The notes beneath the pieces were generated by a model that saw only the letters and a program-made list of their open reading frames with translations, made no database searches and was not told where the DNA came from. Positions 8,432 through 16,138 of a stretch of DNA of 42,424 nucleotides are shown in pieces. This DNA is from Betaproteobacteria bacterium (GTDB taxonomy: Bacteria; Pseudomonadota; Gammaproteobacteria; Burkholderiales; Burkholderiaceae_C). The position numbers were made by a program, and so were the translations under genes. The number at the start of each line of letters is the position of its first letter. Positions within the stretch are counted from its first letter, which is position 1. The stretch lies in assembly GCA_016868205.1 (NCBI GenBank), contig VGHR01000001.1, positions 72,501-114,924 of the forward strand, written 5' to 3'.

Positions 8432-9720
8432 GCGGACACGCGCGAGAGCACCCGCTCGAAAGCCGCAAGGGCTTCCTCGACGACGGCATCGCGCGCGACC
8501 AGCGGCACCAGGCAGCGGATGATGTTGCGGTGCACGCCGCACTTGATCACCAGCACGCCCTCATCGCGAAGGCCGTCGATGACCTTCTGCGCGGTGACGG
8601 CATCGGGCTGCTTCGTCTGGCGGTCGGTGACGAACTCGAGCCCGAGCATCGCACCCTGGCCGCGCACCGTCCCGATCGCCGCGTGGCGACTGGCGAGCGA
8701 TTCGAAACCGGCCCGAAGCTGCCGCCCAAGGGCCTGCGCGCGCGCCACGAGCTGCTCCTCCTCGATCAGGTCGAGCACCGCGAGCGCAGCCGCGCAGGCG
8801 ATCGGGTTGCCGCCATAGGTGCCTCCCAGGCCGCCCGGCGCCGGTGCGTCCATGACCGAGGCCCTGCCGATCACCGCCGCCAGCGGCAGGCCGCCGGCCA
8901 GGCTCTTGGCAACGGTGACCAGATCGGGCGTGATGCCAGCCTGCTGGTAGGCGAACAGCGACCCGGTGCGGCCGAAGCCAGTCTGGATCTCGTCGGCGAT
9001 CAGCACGATACCGTGCTGAGCAGTCAGTTCACGCAGCTGTGCGAGGAAGTCGCGCGGCGCCGCGATGAAGCCACCATCGCCCTGCACGATCTCGACCAGC
9101 ACGGCGGCCACTCGGTCCGGGGCGATGTCGGTCGAGAACAGCTGCCTCAGCGCTGCCATCGCATCGGCACTCGACACGCCACGGTACTCGTCCGGGTACG
9201 GCACATGGTAGGTGTCGGGCGCGAAAGGGCCGAAGTTCTGCTTGTAGGGCTGGCTCATGCCTGTCAGGCTCATTCCCATCAGGGTCCGGCCGTGGAAGCC
9301 GCCGGCGAAGGCCACGACTCCGGGTCGCTGGGTATGGGCGCGGGCGATCTTGACGGCGTTCTCGACGGCCTCGGCCCCGGTCGTCACGAACAGCGTCTTG
9401 GCCGGGTCCTCCAGGCGTGCCAACGCGTTCAGGCGCTCCGCCAAGGTGACGTAGACGTCGTAGGCAGCCACCTGGAAGGCCGTGTGCGTCAGCCGGGCGG
9501 CCTGGGCCTGGACTGCAGCGACCACCTTCGGGTGGCAGTGGCCCACGTTCATCACGCCGATGCCGCCGACGAAGTCGATGTAGCGTCGCCCGTCGTCGCC
9601 CCAGAGGAACTCGCCCTGGCCCTTGGCGATGGCCAGGGGGTGCGCAGTAGAGACGCCGCGCGGGACGGCGGCAATGCTGCGCTGCGCAACGGACAGGTGC
9701 CTCGAAACCAGCGTGCTCAT
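8428..9720 (-). CDS. gabT: 4-aminobutyrate (omega-amino acid) aminotransferase
   Basis: 430 residues of class III PLP-dependent aminotransferases. Motifs: GVSTAHPLAIAKGQG, DFVGGIGVMNVGHCHP, TTGAEAVENAVKIAR, FHGRTLMGMSLTG, the PLP-binding Asp in LIADEIQTGFGRTG, and the Schiff-base lysine in VTVAKSLAGGLPL. The likely reaction moves the omega-amino group of GABA or a similar amino acid to 2-oxoglutarate. ATG 9720 has a GAGGA ribosome binding site on the minus strand. It is the first structural gene after the Lrp regulator, 220 bases away, and overlaps the dehydrogenase gene. The true substrate may not be GABA, since the operon also holds a hydroxyacid dehydrogenase and aconitase X. Confidence 0.9.
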   Translation of the reverse strand: MSTLVSRHLSVAQRSIAAVPRGVSTAHPLAIAKGQGEFLWGDDGRRYIDFVGGIGVMNVGHCHPKVVAAVQAQAARLTHTAFQVAAYDVYVTLAERLNALARLEDPAKTLFVTTGAEAVENAVKIARAHTQRPGVVAFAGGFHGRTLMGMSLTGMSQPYKQNFGPFAPDTYHVPYPDEYRGVSSADAMAALRQLFSTDIAPDRVAAVLVEIVQGDGGFIAAPRDFLAQLRELTAQHGIVLIADEIQTGFGRTGSLFAYQQAGITPDLVTVAKSLAGGLPLAAVIGRASVMDAPAPGGLGGTYGGNPIACAAALAVLDLIEEEQLVARAQALGRQLRAGFESLASRHAAIGTVRGQGAMLGLEFVTDRQTKQPDAVTAQKVIDGLRDEGVLVIKCGVHRNIIRCLVPLVARDAVVEEALAAFERVLSRVSA

Positions 9721-9722
9721 GG

Positions 9723-9774
9723 TGTCCTCGGTGTTGGGATAGCGATGTATGTTAGGCATCCGCCTTCGAGGACA
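9723..9774 (-). promoter_or_regulatory. Inverted repeat covering the gabT ribosome binding site
   Basis: TGTCCTCG (9723-9730) and CGAGGACA (9767-9774) are perfect 8-bp inverted copies 36 bases apart. On the minus-strand transcript the arm nearest the start contains the GAGGA Shine-Dalgarno sequence of gabT. The repeat could hide the ribosome site in a long hairpin, or be a paired site for the Lrp protein encoded just upstream. Confidence 0.4.
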
Positions 9775-9940
9775 GGTTCGTTCTGCGGGTGCGAGTCGGC
9801 GGAATCTGCTGTTGTGGGTCTCGGCATCAGCGCTTTGTGCTGCGCTCACGCGGCGGTCGAGACGCCCGCGCACAGGCCCGGGATGGCGCAGCCTTCGGGG
9901 ACAGCTGGCCGTCGGTGACCGGCTGCGGCGAACCCCTGCC

Positions 9941-10441
9941 TCAGCCGGGTTCCTTGCCGCCCCTGATCAGCGACACCGGGGTGTAGCGCTGGACGATCGG
10001 CGACTTGATGACGATGTAGCTGAAGTACTTCTCGATCCCGATGCCCCTGCCCAGGATCTCCTCCATCAGGGCCTGGTAGCCCTGCACGGAGCGCGTGACG
10101 AACTTCAGGAGGTAGTCGAAGCCGCCGCTGACCAGGTGGCACTCCACGAGCTCGGCGTGGTCGCGGATGCCGGCCTCGAAGCGATGGAAGTCGGCCTGAG
10201 CGTGGGAGCCCAGCGTCACCGAGGTGAACACGACCGTCGGGGTGCCGAGCTTCTGCAGGTCTATCCTGGCACCGTAGCCCGTGATGTAGCCCGACGACTC
10301 GAGGCGCTTGACGCGCTGCAGGCAGGGGCTGGCCGACAGCCCGACCCGGGCCCCCAGGTCCTGGTACGTCATGCGGCCGTGGGCCTGCAGCGCAGCCAGG
10401 ATGTTCAGGTCGTAGCGATCGAGCTTCGGAAGTCCCTGCAC
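9941..10441 (-). CDS. Lrp/AsnC-family transcriptional regulator
   Basis: N-terminal winged helix-turn-helix (LPKLDRYDLNILAALQAHGR, then YQDLGARVGLSASPCLQRVK) followed by a RAM ligand-binding domain (VECHLVSGGFDYLLKFVTRS). The C-terminus ends PVSLIRGGKEPG. GTG at 10441 gives 166 residues, normal for the family. The frame stays open upstream, with an ATG at 10609, but the added residues are Arg/Pro-rich and not family-like, so I prefer the short form; no strong ribosome site supports either. It is transcribed in the same direction as the catabolic genes and is probably their amino-acid-responsive local regulator. Confidence 0.85.
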   Translation of the reverse strand: MQGLPKLDRYDLNILAALQAHGRMTYQDLGARVGLSASPCLQRVKRLESSGYITGYGARIDLQKLGTPTVVFTSVTLGSHAQADFHRFEAGIRDHAELVECHLVSGGFDYLLKFVTRSVQGYQALMEEILGRGIGIEKYFSYIVIKSPIVQRYTPVSLIRGGKEPG

Positions 10442-10665
10442 AGCAACACTTCGGGCGGGCTGTTTCGCGAGCAGACGCCAGGGGGTGGTGCGCTCGCGGG
10501 GCACCCGCTGCCTGGGTGCCTGGATGATACTTTTGGGCTCGCGGCCGGCCAGCAGGGCCGGCCATCGGCGCTCGGCGACACGATCGCTCGCATCGTCCTG
10601 TCCAGCCATCGCCGGGGGCCGCTGCCGAGCTCTCGCATCGTCACCGCCGACCCGCGTCCGCAGGG

Positions 10666-10694
10666 AGCATAAGAAATTCAAACGCCCTCTTCAA
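10666..10694 (-). promoter_or_regulatory. Candidate sigma-70 promoter for the Lrp-gabT-aconitase X operon
   Basis: On the minus strand TTGAAG (10694-10689) and TATGCT (10671-10666) are spaced by 17 bases, ahead of the Lrp gene. If used, the transcript would start near 10659 and carry an untranslated leader of about 220 bases before GTG 10441. No operator could be recognised. Confidence 0.45.
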
Positions 10695-10994
10695 GCCCGA
10701 CAGGCCCTGGGTAAACCCGACACCACCGCATGGTCCGGGCCTTGCGCACCCATCCACAGCCTGAAAAGGCACCTCGAGCCTCGCCCCGACACGTCGCGGG
10801 CTGCTTCGCCTGCCCGAGCGCCCAGGTTCACACGGGGCCTGAGACCGTCTGCCGGCACAGCAACCCTTGTCGCACGCAGCGCCGTGCCGGCTGCGGGTCA
10901 CGCCCGGCAGCCTCGGCATGCCTTCGGTGGGTGCGGCGCCCGGCTCAGCCGGGCTCAGTGCGCCCAGGCCGGGCCCACCTCGCGCGCCCGACCC

Positions 10995-11024
10995 TTGGGC
11001 GGCGGCTGCGTTGGAAATGTTCAT
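10995..11024 (-). pseudogene. Possible MerR-type regulator, first codons only
   Basis: The minus-strand ATG at 11024, preceded by GGGAGC, reads MNISNAAAA. This resembles the N-terminus of MerR/CueR proteins (MNIxxAAxxSGVSAK...), but the sequence then turns into low-complexity GC-rich text (QGSGARGG...). If correct, it is another gene cut at a junction near 10995. Ten residues are too few for certainty. Confidence 0.25.
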
Positions 11025-11137
11025 TGGGGGCTCCCGTGAAAGTGCTTGTGCGATGGGGAAATTCTAAGGCACGGAAGAGCCAACTCACAATGAGAAAAGC
11101 AGCTCAATATAGCTCCAGTGAACGTCCGTTACTGCCA

Positions 11138-12508
11138 ACGCAGCTATGGCTGGCGGCCAGCGCCATGGCGTTGTGGCTGGCCTGCGTGCTTGAGCTGATG
11201 AATGCGCCCCTGCTGCTGGCCCTGACCTTCTTCAATGGCATCGGCCTGGCCATGCGCTGGCCGGTCTTTGCCGCCATCGTGCCCGAGGTGGTGCCCCGCC
11301 CCCAATTGCCCCAGGCGCTGGGGCTCAATGCGGTGGCCATGAATGCCTCACGCATCGTCGGACCGCTGATCGCCGGCGCCCTGATCGCGAGCGCGGGGAT
11401 AGCCTGGGTGTTCGCCTTCAATGCGCTGCTATCGGTGAGCGCGGCCATCATCATTGCGCGATGGCGACGCGAGCCGACCTTGAACCCACTGGGTCGTGAA
11501 CCCTTGCTCAGTGCGATTCAAGTGGGTCTACAGTTTGCGCGAGAGTCCACCGCACTGCGCGGCATCTTGGTGCGGGTGTTCCTGATCTTTTTTCATTTCA
11601 CCGGCCTGCTGGCCTTGTTGCCGCTGATCGCCCAGGGCTTGGGCGGGGAGGCTGGCGGCTACACCCTGATGCTGGCCAGCATGGGCCTGGGCGCCATCGG
11701 CATGGCGCTGATGCTGCCACGACTGCGCCAGCGTATGCCTGCCGAGCGGCTGCTGTCGCTGGGCATCATGCTGCAGGCTGCTGTCACCGCAGCCATGGCG
11801 TGGGTGCCGAACCTGTGGCTGGCCCTACCCCTGATGGGTCTGGCCGGAATGGCGTGGCTGACCAACGCCAACAGTCTGAGCATCTCAGCCCAGATGGCCT
11901 TACCCGACTGGGTGGGAGCACGCGGGATGTCGGTGTTCCAGATGGGCATCACGGGGGGGAGCGCCCTGGGCGCTGCAGTCTGGGGACAAGTGGCCACCGT
12001 CACCGCGCTCAACACCAGCCTGCTGCTGACCGCAGCCTCGGGGCTCGCGGCGCTGCTGCTGACCCATCGCCGCTGGCCCGCTCTGGGCATCGAAGAAGAC
12101 TTAACGCCCTCCCGCACCCGCAAGCCGCCAGTGGCCCAGGAGCCCCCCAAAGGACAGGTGATGGTGCACATCGAATACCTCATCGATGCAGCGCAGAGCC
12201 ACGACTTTCGCGTCCTGATGGAGGAAAGCCGCCGCAGCCGACTGCGGCAAGGGGCTCTCGATTGGGCGCTCCTGCACGACATGGCCGAGCCCGGCCGATT
12301 TGTCGAGCAGGTGATCGACGAGTCCTGGACCGAGCACCTGCGACGCTTCGAGCGAATCACCGCAGCCGATGCCACCCTGCGCGAGCGCAAACGCGCATTT
12401 CACCTGCCGGCTGACCCCCCCGTGGTGACACGCTATGCCCTCGACGACCCACGGGGTGCCGACCCGTTGCGCACAGCCGCTCAAAACGACTCGTCATTAC
12501 GCAAATAG
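11138..12508 (+). pseudogene. MFS exporter with C-terminal ABM-like domain, C-terminal fragment
   Basis: 456 codons continuing the transporter broken at 1309. Text such as TQLWLAASAMALWLACVLEL, NGIGLAMRWPVFAAIVPE and ALGLNAVAMNASRIVGPL is typical of the MFS_3 group, and several hydrophobic segments follow. After about residue 345 a soluble domain begins (MVHIEYLIDAAQSHDFRVLM ... RRFERITAADATLRERK) that resembles the antibiotic-biosynthesis-monooxygenase-like tail fused to some of these transporters. The 3' end is intact and overlaps the convergent pseudouridine synthase gene by 28 bases. The frame is open upstream across the junction to GTG 11036, so a chimeric short protein is possible, but it would lack the first membrane segments. 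Confidence 0.85.
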
Positions 12509-13290
12509 CGCCACTGGCCCAAGGGCAGCGACCCCAGCAGTACGCCTCCGATGCGTATGCGCTTGAGCCCGGTGACCTTCAAGCCCACCAGCTCGCACAT
12601 CCTTCGGATTTGACGCTTGCGCCCCTCACGCAGCACGAAACGCAACTGCTCGGGGTTCTGCCAACTGACCTCAGCCGGCTTGAGCGCCTGGCCATCCAGA
12701 CTCAAACCGTGCCGCAAGCGTTCGAGCTGATGCCGGGGAAAGATTGCCTGTACACCCTGCGTCATCCCCTCATAGCTGACACGCACCAGGTACTCCTTCT
12801 CGACCGCAGAGTCCTCGCCAATCAAGTGCCGCGCCAAGCGTCCATCCTGGGTCAACACCAACAAACCAACCGAATCAATATCAAGCCGGCCGGCGGGGGC
12901 CAAGCCCCGCAACTGCTGCGCCGACCACCGCACAGAACTGGTGCAGGCGCTCCAGCGCCGATCGGCCTTAAACAGACTGACCGCCGGCAGATAACCATCT
13001 TCGGCCTGCGCACTGACATAGCCCACCGGCTTGTTCAGCAGGAGGGTCACCTCCCGCGATTGCTGCTCGCGCGCTCGGGGGTCGATGTCTATCCGGCTGT
13101 GAGCGCTGACGAGCAACCCGAGCTGCGCCTCCTGACCATCCACACGCACCCAACCCCGCTCAATCCACGCATCGGCCTGGCGGCGCGAGCACAGGCCAAG
13201 ATCGGCCATACGCTTATTCAGCCTCACGCGGCCTGCATCCTCCCTGTCCTGCGGCCCCACGGCAGGCGCAGCCGTTTTCTTGCTATCCAT
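12481..13290 (-). CDS. rRNA pseudouridine synthase (RsuA/RluF-like)
   Basis: 269 residues. An S4 RNA-binding domain comes first ([20 protein letters not shown]), then the catalytic domain with [19 protein letters not shown], whose Asp is the nucleophile. VEKEYLVRV and the family end [20 protein letters not shown] follow. Such enzymes isomerise a single uridine in 16S or 23S rRNA. EKEYLV and the overall layout lean towards RluF (23S position 2604 in E. coli), but RsuA and RluE remain possible, so no symbol is given. ATG 13290 overlaps the Crp/Fnr gene's stop by 8 bases, so the two are probably co-transcribed. Confidence 0.85.
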   Translation of the reverse strand: MDSKKTAAPAVGPQDREDAGRVRLNKRMADLGLCSRRQADAWIERGWVRVDGQEAQLGLLVSAHSRIDIDPRAREQQSREVTLLLNKPVGYVSAQAEDGYLPAVSLFKADRRWSACTSSVRWSAQQLRGLAPAGRLDIDSVGLLVLTQDGRLARHLIGEDSAVEKEYLVRVSYEGMTQGVQAIFPRHQLERLRHGLSLDGQALKPAEVSWQNPEQLRFVLREGRKRQIRRMCELVGLKVTGLKRIRIGGVLLGSLPLGQWRYLRNDESF

Positions 13291-13999
13291 CGCCGAGGAC
13301 ATCCATGCGCAGGCGAGGCAGGTCCAGGACGCGCAGCCCGCCGTACTCCACCCGAATCGCGCCACGCTGCTCCAGCGTGTTCAGCGCCTCGTTGACCCGC
13401 TGCCGCGACAGACCCACCAAATAGGCCAACTCCTGCTGGGTGATGCGAAGCACTTGACCGACTCCTGGGAAGAGGGCCGGATTGAACAGAGCAGCCAAAT
13501 TACGGGCCACCCGCAGATCCGGGTCATTCAAGCGATCGATTTCACGGGCGGCAATGAACTGCGCCAGCCGCTCATTGAGCTGGCCCATCACAAATCGATT
13601 AAAACCGATGGAGTGGTCCAGCAACCAGTCAAAAGTTTGCAGAGGCAAACCGGCCACCACGCTGCGCCGCAAGGCCAGCACGTTGTAACGATAGGGCTCG
13701 TGCTTTAGCGCTGTGCCCTCACCAAACCACCCTCCCGGCGGCAGTCCGGTGAAGGTCATGGTGGTGCCCTGGGCGCTGTCGGAGCTCATCTTGAGCAGCC
13801 CATCGACTACGCCAAACCAATAAGTCACCGGCCGACCCACGCGACAAATGTGATCACCGGGCACGGCTTGACTGACCACCAGTTCGGCCACCGCTCGCTC
13901 GCGTTCCCTGGGCTGCAACAAGCCCAGCCACGGAATCCCCTCGAGCTCGGCCTGCGAAGGCGCACGACGGCGTTGGTGCAGAGAGAGCTCGACAGTCAT
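13283..13999 (-). CDS. Crp/Fnr-family transcriptional regulator
   Basis: 238 residues: an N-terminal cyclic-nucleotide-binding-like beta-barrel ([36 protein letters not shown]), a dimer helix, and a C-terminal helix-turn-helix ([20 protein letters not shown]). No cluster of N-terminal cysteines is present, so it is not an Fe-S FNR. The cAMP-contacting Arg-Ser pair of true CRP is not evident. ATG 13999 is chosen because the residues before it look non-coding. It is divergent from the acyl-CoA synthetase/Liv operon with 182 bases between starts, and a perfect palindrome there is a likely binding site, so it probably controls that operon. Confidence 0.87.
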   Translation of the reverse strand: MTVELSLHQRRRAPSQAELEGIPWLGLLQPRERERAVAELVVSQAVPGDHICRVGRPVTYWFGVVDGLLKMSSDSAQGTTMTFTGLPPGGWFGEGTALKHEPYRYNVLALRRSVVAGLPLQTFDWLLDHSIGFNRFVMGQLNERLAQFIAAREIDRLNDPDLRVARNLAALFNPALFPGVGQVLRITQQELAYLVGLSRQRVNEALNTLEQRGAIRVEYGGLRVLDLPRLRMDVLGDG

Positions 14000-14077
14000 C
14001 GGGCTGACAAGACTTTCAGAAAGCTGAAGCGGGAAACATGAGGGACGAGGGAAAACCCTCTGATCGGCTTCCCTTGA

Positions 14078-14095
14078 TTGTCGCCGCAACGACAA
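14078..14095. promoter_or_regulatory. Candidate Crp/Fnr operator, TTGTCG-N6-CGACAA
   Basis: A perfect 6+6 inverted repeat with a 6-base spacer, TTGTCG CCGCAA CGACAA, sits between the divergent Crp/Fnr gene and the acyl-CoA synthetase gene. Half-site spacing matches the geometry of CRP-type dimers (TGTGA-N6-TCACA) with a changed core. It is not a canonical FNR or CRP site, which fits a divergent family member. Confidence 0.5.
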
Positions 14096-14133
14096 CATGG
14101 CGTCAAAGCCCGATTTAGCATGGAGGCTAAAGA

Positions 14134-14152
14134 TGCAGGTCAAACTCCTGCA
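14134..14152 (+). promoter_or_regulatory. Leader stem-loop before the acyl-CoA synthetase gene
   Basis: TGCAGG and CCTGCA (arms 14134-14139 and 14147-14152) enclose a 7-base loop 30 bases before the ATG at 14182. It could form in the mRNA leader. No T tract follows, so it is not an obvious terminator. Confidence 0.3.
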
Positions 14153-14181
14153 GAGAGCGGTTGCGCCAGAGAAAGTTCTTC

Positions 14182-16122
14182 ATGCAGACAACGTTCCCCA
14201 AACTATTGCTAGAGCACGCCGCACAGCGATCGACCGCGACGGCCATGCGCGAAAAAGAGTACGGCATCTGGCAGGCGATGACCTGGTCGGAGCTGGCCCA
14301 ATTGGTCGAGCGCATGGCCGTCGGCTTCTCCCGTCTTGGGCTGCAGCGCGGCCAGCACATGGTGGTGATTGGCTCAAACCGGCCGCGACTGTATGCCGCG
14401 ATGCTGGCCGCACAGTCGCTGGGCGCCATTCCAGTGCCGCTGTATCAAGACGCGGTGGCAGCCGAATGCGTGTTTCCGATCACCAACGCAGAAGTTCATT
14501 TGGCGGTCGTCGAAGACCAGGAGCAGGTCGACAAGCTCAAGGAAATCCGGCCCCAGTGCCCGCTGCTCAAAACGATCGTCTACGACGATCCCAGGGGGCT
14601 GAGGAACTACAGCGAACCCGACCTGGTCGCTCTCGACCAACTCATTGAGCAGGGCGCGGACCCGGCCGACCAACAATGGTTCCGCCGGGAGGTGGACCTG
14701 GGACGGCCCGAGGATGTGGCCGCGATGTTCTTTACTTCTGGCACCACCGGCAATCCCAAGGGGGTGGTTCACACCCACAGTTCGCTGATGGACCGGGCGC
14801 AGGCCGGTGCGGAATTCGACAAGCTCGGCGGCGGCGAGGAGGTGCTGGCCTATCTGCCGCCGGCTTGGATCGGACAAAACATCTTCAGCTATGCCCAGTG
14901 GCTGGTCTGCGGCTATGTTGTCAACTGCCCCGAGAGCGCCGGGACGGTGCCGATCGACCTCAAGGAGGTCGGGCCCACCTACTACTTTGCGCCCCCACGG
15001 GTGTTCGAGGGCATGCTCACCAGCGTGATGATCCGCATGGAAGACGCCAGCAGCGTCAAGCGCAGTGTGTTCAAGTTCTTCATGGAGGTGGCCAAGCGCG
15101 TAGGGCCGCAACGCATGGATGGCAAGTCCCTGGGCCTGATGGACAGTCTGCTCTACAGACTCGGCGACATCCTGGTGTACGGCCCGCTGCGCAATAACCT
15201 GGGCTTTTCCCGCGTGCGGGTGGCCTACACCGCCGGCGAGGCCATTGGCCCGGACCTGTTTACCTTCTACCGCTCGATCGGCATCAACCTCAAGCAGCTC
15301 TATGGCTCTACCGAGACCGCTGTATTCGTTTGCCTGCAGCCCGACCATGAGGTGCGTGCCGACACAGTAGGCGTGCCCATCCGGGGCGTGGAAATCAAGG
15401 TGGCCGACAGCGGCGAAATTTTGGTGCGATCGGCTGGACTGCTAAAGGGCTACTACAAAAATGCCAAGGCGACCGAGGAAGTGCTGACCGCCGATGGCTG
15501 GTACCACACCAGCGACGCCGGATTTCTTGATGCAAACGGTCACCTCAAAATCATTGACCGGGTCAAGGATGTCGGGCGCATCCGGGGCGGGGCCAATGAT
15601 GGGGCCATGTTCGCGCCCAAATATGTGGAGAACAAACTCAAGTTCTTCCCCTTCATCAAGGAGGCGGTGGCCTTCGGTGACGGGCGCGACAAGGTATGCG
15701 TCATGATCAACATCGACTTCGATGCAGTGGGCAATTGGGCCGAGCGACGCAACCTGCCCTATGCGGGCTACAACGACTTGGCCGGCAAGAGCGAGGTCTA
15801 CGACCTGATTCAGGAGTGCGTGGAAAAGGTCAATGCCGACCTGTCCGCCGATCAGTTGCTGGCCGGCTCGCAGGTCAATCGTTTCCTCATCCTGCACAAG
15901 GAACTCGACGCTGACGACGGCGAACTGACCCGAACCAACAAGGTACGCCGGGGGTTCATCGCCGAGAAATACCAGCCACTGGCCGACGCCCTGTATGCCG
16001 GCAAGACCGAGCAGTACATAGAGACCGTCGTCAAATTTGAGGACGGGCGCAGCGGTAGCGTCAGCGCCACCTTGGTGCTGCGCGATGCCAAGACCTTTAC
16101 CCCCGTCAAGGCAGCGGCCTGA
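14182..16122 (+). CDS. AMP-dependent acyl-CoA synthetase (long-chain fatty-acid-CoA ligase family)
   Basis: 646 residues of the ANL adenylating superfamily. The phosphate-binding motif is FFTSGTTGNPKGVVHTH near residue 192; the A5-type motif LYGSTETAVFVC is near 373; DGWYHTSDAGF and the hinge motif KIIDRVKDVGRIRGG precede a C-terminal lid domain. The protein would activate a carboxylic acid to its CoA thioester through an acyl-AMP. It heads an operon with branched-chain-type ABC transporter genes and a PaaK-like ligase, so the substrate is likely the acid being imported. ATG 14182 was chosen over TTG 14161 because homologous text begins at TTFPKLLLEHA. Preceding spacers contain a palindrome and a small hairpin. 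Confidence 0.88.
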   Translation: MQTTFPKLLLEHAAQRSTATAMREKEYGIWQAMTWSELAQLVERMAVGFSRLGLQRGQHMVVIGSNRPRLYAAMLAAQSLGAIPVPLYQDAVAAECVFPITNAEVHLAVVEDQEQVDKLKEIRPQCPLLKTIVYDDPRGLRNYSEPDLVALDQLIEQGADPADQQWFRREVDLGRPEDVAAMFFTSGTTGNPKGVVHTHSSLMDRAQAGAEFDKLGGGEEVLAYLPPAWIGQNIFSYAQWLVCGYVVNCPESAGTVPIDLKEVGPTYYFAPPRVFEGMLTSVMIRMEDASSVKRSVFKFFMEVAKRVGPQRMDGKSLGLMDSLLYRLGDILVYGPLRNNLGFSRVRVAYTAGEAIGPDLFTFYRSIGINLKQLYGSTETAVFVCLQPDHEVRADTVGVPIRGVEIKVADSGEILVRSAGLLKGYYKNAKATEEVLTADGWYHTSDAGFLDANGHLKIIDRVKDVGRIRGGANDGAMFAPKYVENKLKFFPFIKEAVAFGDGRDKVCVMINIDFDAVGNWAERRNLPYAGYNDLAGKSEVYDLIQECVEKVNADLSADQLLAGSQVNRFLILHKELDADDGELTRTNKVRRGFIAEKYQPLADALYAGKTEQYIETVVKFEDGRSGSVSATLVLRDAKTFTPVKAAA

Positions 16123-16138
16123 AGAGCCGGGATCGACC

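Larger units (their letters stand above)
1310..11137. mobile_element. 9.8 kb composite insertion splitting the MFS gene
   Basis: Everything between the two MFS halves. Seen directly: removal of exactly this interval joins codon GTA to codon ACG and gives ...YFLV-TQLW..., a normal MFS sequence. The interval contains broken genes at each end and at an internal junction: the end of a phage-type helicase (1349-2145), a phosphodiesterase 3' end (2141-2446), and the start of a possible regulator (10995-11024). Between them lies an intact leftward catabolic operon. I found no integrase, transposase, terminal inverted repeats or target duplication. It may be a real patchwork acquired by illegitimate recombination, or a misassembly of unrelated contigs; the sequence alone does not decide. 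Confidence 0.6.
10442..11137. other. Region without a convincing gene, upstream of the Lrp gene
   Basis: About 700 GC-rich bases. Seen here: a candidate promoter for the Lrp operon (10666-10694), a possible truncated regulator start (10995-11024), and a right-hand stretch of lower GC running into the MFS half. Open frames exist on both strands, but their translations are Arg/Pro/Gly-rich with no recognisable motif. The in-frame extension of the MFS fragment back to GTG 11036 gives a short MKVLVRWGNSKARK lead. It looks faintly like a MazE-type antitoxin start, but nothing recognisable follows. Confidence 0.5.

Noticed and set aside
7091..8818. 575-residue plus-strand open frame over the aldehyde dehydrogenase and gabT genes
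   Set aside because: Antisense to two conserved enzymes; composition is Arg/Ala/Gly-rich without motifs.
9749..10672. 307-residue plus-strand open frame over the Lrp gene
   Set aside because: Antisense to a clear Lrp/AsnC regulator, with no recognisable content.
11036..11100. MazE-like antitoxin start (MKVLVRWGNSKARK)
   Set aside because: Only about ten residues resemble an antitoxin; no DNA-binding pattern follows and no toxin gene is adjacent.
10730..12508. A single intact 592-residue gene
   Set aside because: The first ~135 residues are GC-rich noise or junction sequence; real similarity begins at TQLW (11138), continuing the fragment at 992-1309.
14061..14090. A canonical FNR box (TTGAT-N4-ATCAA)
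   Set aside because: One TTGAT half occurs at 14074, but no second half at the right distance; the TTGTCG palindrome explains the site better.
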